DNA of 14,889 bases. Source: an uncultured Bacteroidales bacterium. Lineage in GTDB: Bacteria; Bacteroidota; Bacteroidia; Bacteroidales; P3. The stretch covers positions 1 to 14,889 of the forward strand of contig CALCUN010000174.1 of the NCBI GenBank assembly GCA_937906975.1. Reading direction: 5' to 3'. The notes beneath the pieces were generated by a model. That model ran no database searches. It was not told the origin of the DNA and worked only from the letters and a program-made list of their open reading frames with translations. The position numbers and the translations under genes were made by a program. Shown one piece after another: positions 14,105 through 14,889 of this stretch (positions are counted from its first letter, which is position 1; every line of letters starts with the position of its first letter).

Positions 14105-14889
14105 TTATCTAATCAAGTGAGCTTCTATTTCAAGCCTTACTCCAAATTTTTCTTCTACCTTTTCAATCACAAAATTCGCAAAACTCAAAACTTCTTCTCC
14201 TGTTGCCTCTCCGTAATTTACCATTACCAAGGCTTGTTTTGCGTGCATTCCAACACAGTTGTAGCGTTTGCCTTTAAAACCACATTGTTCTATCAACCAA
14301 GCTGCCGATAATTTGATAGCATTTGCTTGAGAAAAACTAACTATTTGCGGAAATTCATTTTTTAATTCATTGAATTTTTCTTCGTTTATGGTAGGATTTT
14401 TAAAGAATGAGCCTGCATTTGGCAATATTTCAGGATCTGGCAACTTAGAATTACGTATTTCTGTCACCATATCACACATTGACAAAGGCGTAACTTCTTT
14501 TACTTTATTTTCCTCCATATAAGAGCGAATTGCTGCATAGTCTAATTTTGGCTGAAAGGCTTTATCTAACAAGAAAACCACCTTATAAATCAACTCTTCT
14601 TTGTGAGAGGTTTTCCAACGCGAAAATCTATAATCAAATTCGCAATCCTTATTCATTATTCTGTAATTATCGGAAGTTTTCATATTGTGAACCTCCACCC
14701 AAAGTATTCGATCTGCAACCTGCATGCCGTATGCGCCAATATTTTGCACAGGAGAGGCTCCTACTTGTCCTGGAATTGCAGCCAAATTCTCCAAGCCTGA
14801 ATAGCCATTCAAACAAGCCCAACGCACAAAATCAGCCCAATTCTCACCAGCACTTACCTCCACTGCCACACAATCAACTTCCTCAGAAA
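14105..14889 (-). CDS. murB: UDP-N-acetylenolpyruvoylglucosamine reductase MurB (N-terminus beyond the window)
   Basis: MurB reduces UDP-GlcNAc-enolpyruvate to UDP-MurNAc with NADPH and FAD in cytoplasmic peptidoglycan synthesis. The frame is open to the right edge: codons before the GTG at 14869 continue as SEEVDCVAVEVSAGENW, so that GTG is an internal valine and the gene is truncated by the window. About 260 residues are present; comparison with the roughly 340-residue E. coli enzyme suggests about 80 N-terminal residues, including part of the FAD domain, are missing. Visible motifs are AAIPGQVGASPVQNIGAYG, the arginine in YRFSRWK, the catalytic serine in AGSFFKNP, SAAWLIEQCGFKG, NYGEATGEEVL and the C-terminal catalytic glutamate in LEIEAHLI. 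The NIGAYG loop and long form point to a type I MurB. Confidence 0.97.
   Translation of the reverse strand, partial: SEEVDCVAVEVSAGENWADFVRWACLNGYSGLENLAAIPGQVGASPVQNIGAYGMQVADRILWVEVHNMKTSDNYRIMNKDCEFDYRFSRWKTSHKEELIYKVVFLLDKAFQPKLDYAAIRSYMEENKVKEVTPLSMCDMVTEIRNSKLPDPEILPNAGSFFKNPTINEEKFNELKNEFPQIVSFSQANAIKLSAAWLIEQCGFKGKRYNCVGMHAKQALVMVNYGEATGEEVLSFANFVIEKVEEKFGVRLEIEAHLIR

Noticed and set aside
14105..14869. GTG 14869 as the true start of MurB
   Set aside because: The upstream codons continue in frame to the window edge with MurB-like sequence, and a start there would remove the FAD-binding N-terminus.

Overview
The window looks like a piece of a Bacteroidota chromosome, most likely Bacteroidales or a close relative. 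The DNA is AT-rich. Promoter-like sites fit the Bacteroidota consensus TTTG-N~19-TAnnTTTG. One protein ends in a type A and another in a type B (CHU_C-like) type IX secretion (T9SS) sorting domain. DUF4369/TlpA-type proteins are also present. No phage, IS element, CRISPR array or clear horizontal-transfer boundary is visible.

Layout from left to right. (1) The 3' end of an unidentified + strand gene (1-130) converges on a four-gene minus-strand operon across a long, almost loop-less hairpin (158-201). The operon, in transcription order, is smpB, a double thioredoxin-fold protein without active-site cysteines, a YitT-type membrane protein and an oligopeptide-binding lipoprotein (5218 down to 225). 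(2) A tRNA-Lys(UUU) gene with its own promoter and terminator (5368-5536) is followed by a secreted M1-type metallopeptidase with a T9SS type A tail (5581-7884). (3) An ECF sigma factor (7942-8490) overlaps a membrane protein (8490-9338) that is built like an anti-sigma factor in its N-terminal half but ends in a T9SS type B-like domain. A small, very acidic unknown protein (9459-9866) follows behind a palindromic leader. (4) An O-antigen ligase/polymerase-type protein (minus, 11142-9901) and a GT-C glycosyltransferase fused to TPR repeats (plus, 11292-13457) diverge from a 149-bp region holding an 11-bp inverted repeat. (5) An uncharacterised protein (minus, 14084-13488) lies downstream of murB, which is cut by the right edge.

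The genes mix housekeeping functions (tmRNA tagging partner SmpB, tRNA-Lys, MurB) with cell-envelope functions. The most interesting unit is the sigma/anti-sigma pair. A cytoplasmic sigma-binding-type segment, one membrane span and a roughly 120-residue Pro/Thr/Gln-rich tether present a T9SS sorting-type domain to the periplasm, directly downstream of a T9SS cargo gene. A plausible but unproven reading is a regulator that monitors T9SS function by imitating a T9SS substrate. The sigma gene is preceded by an ECF-type promoter candidate, which would fit autoregulation.
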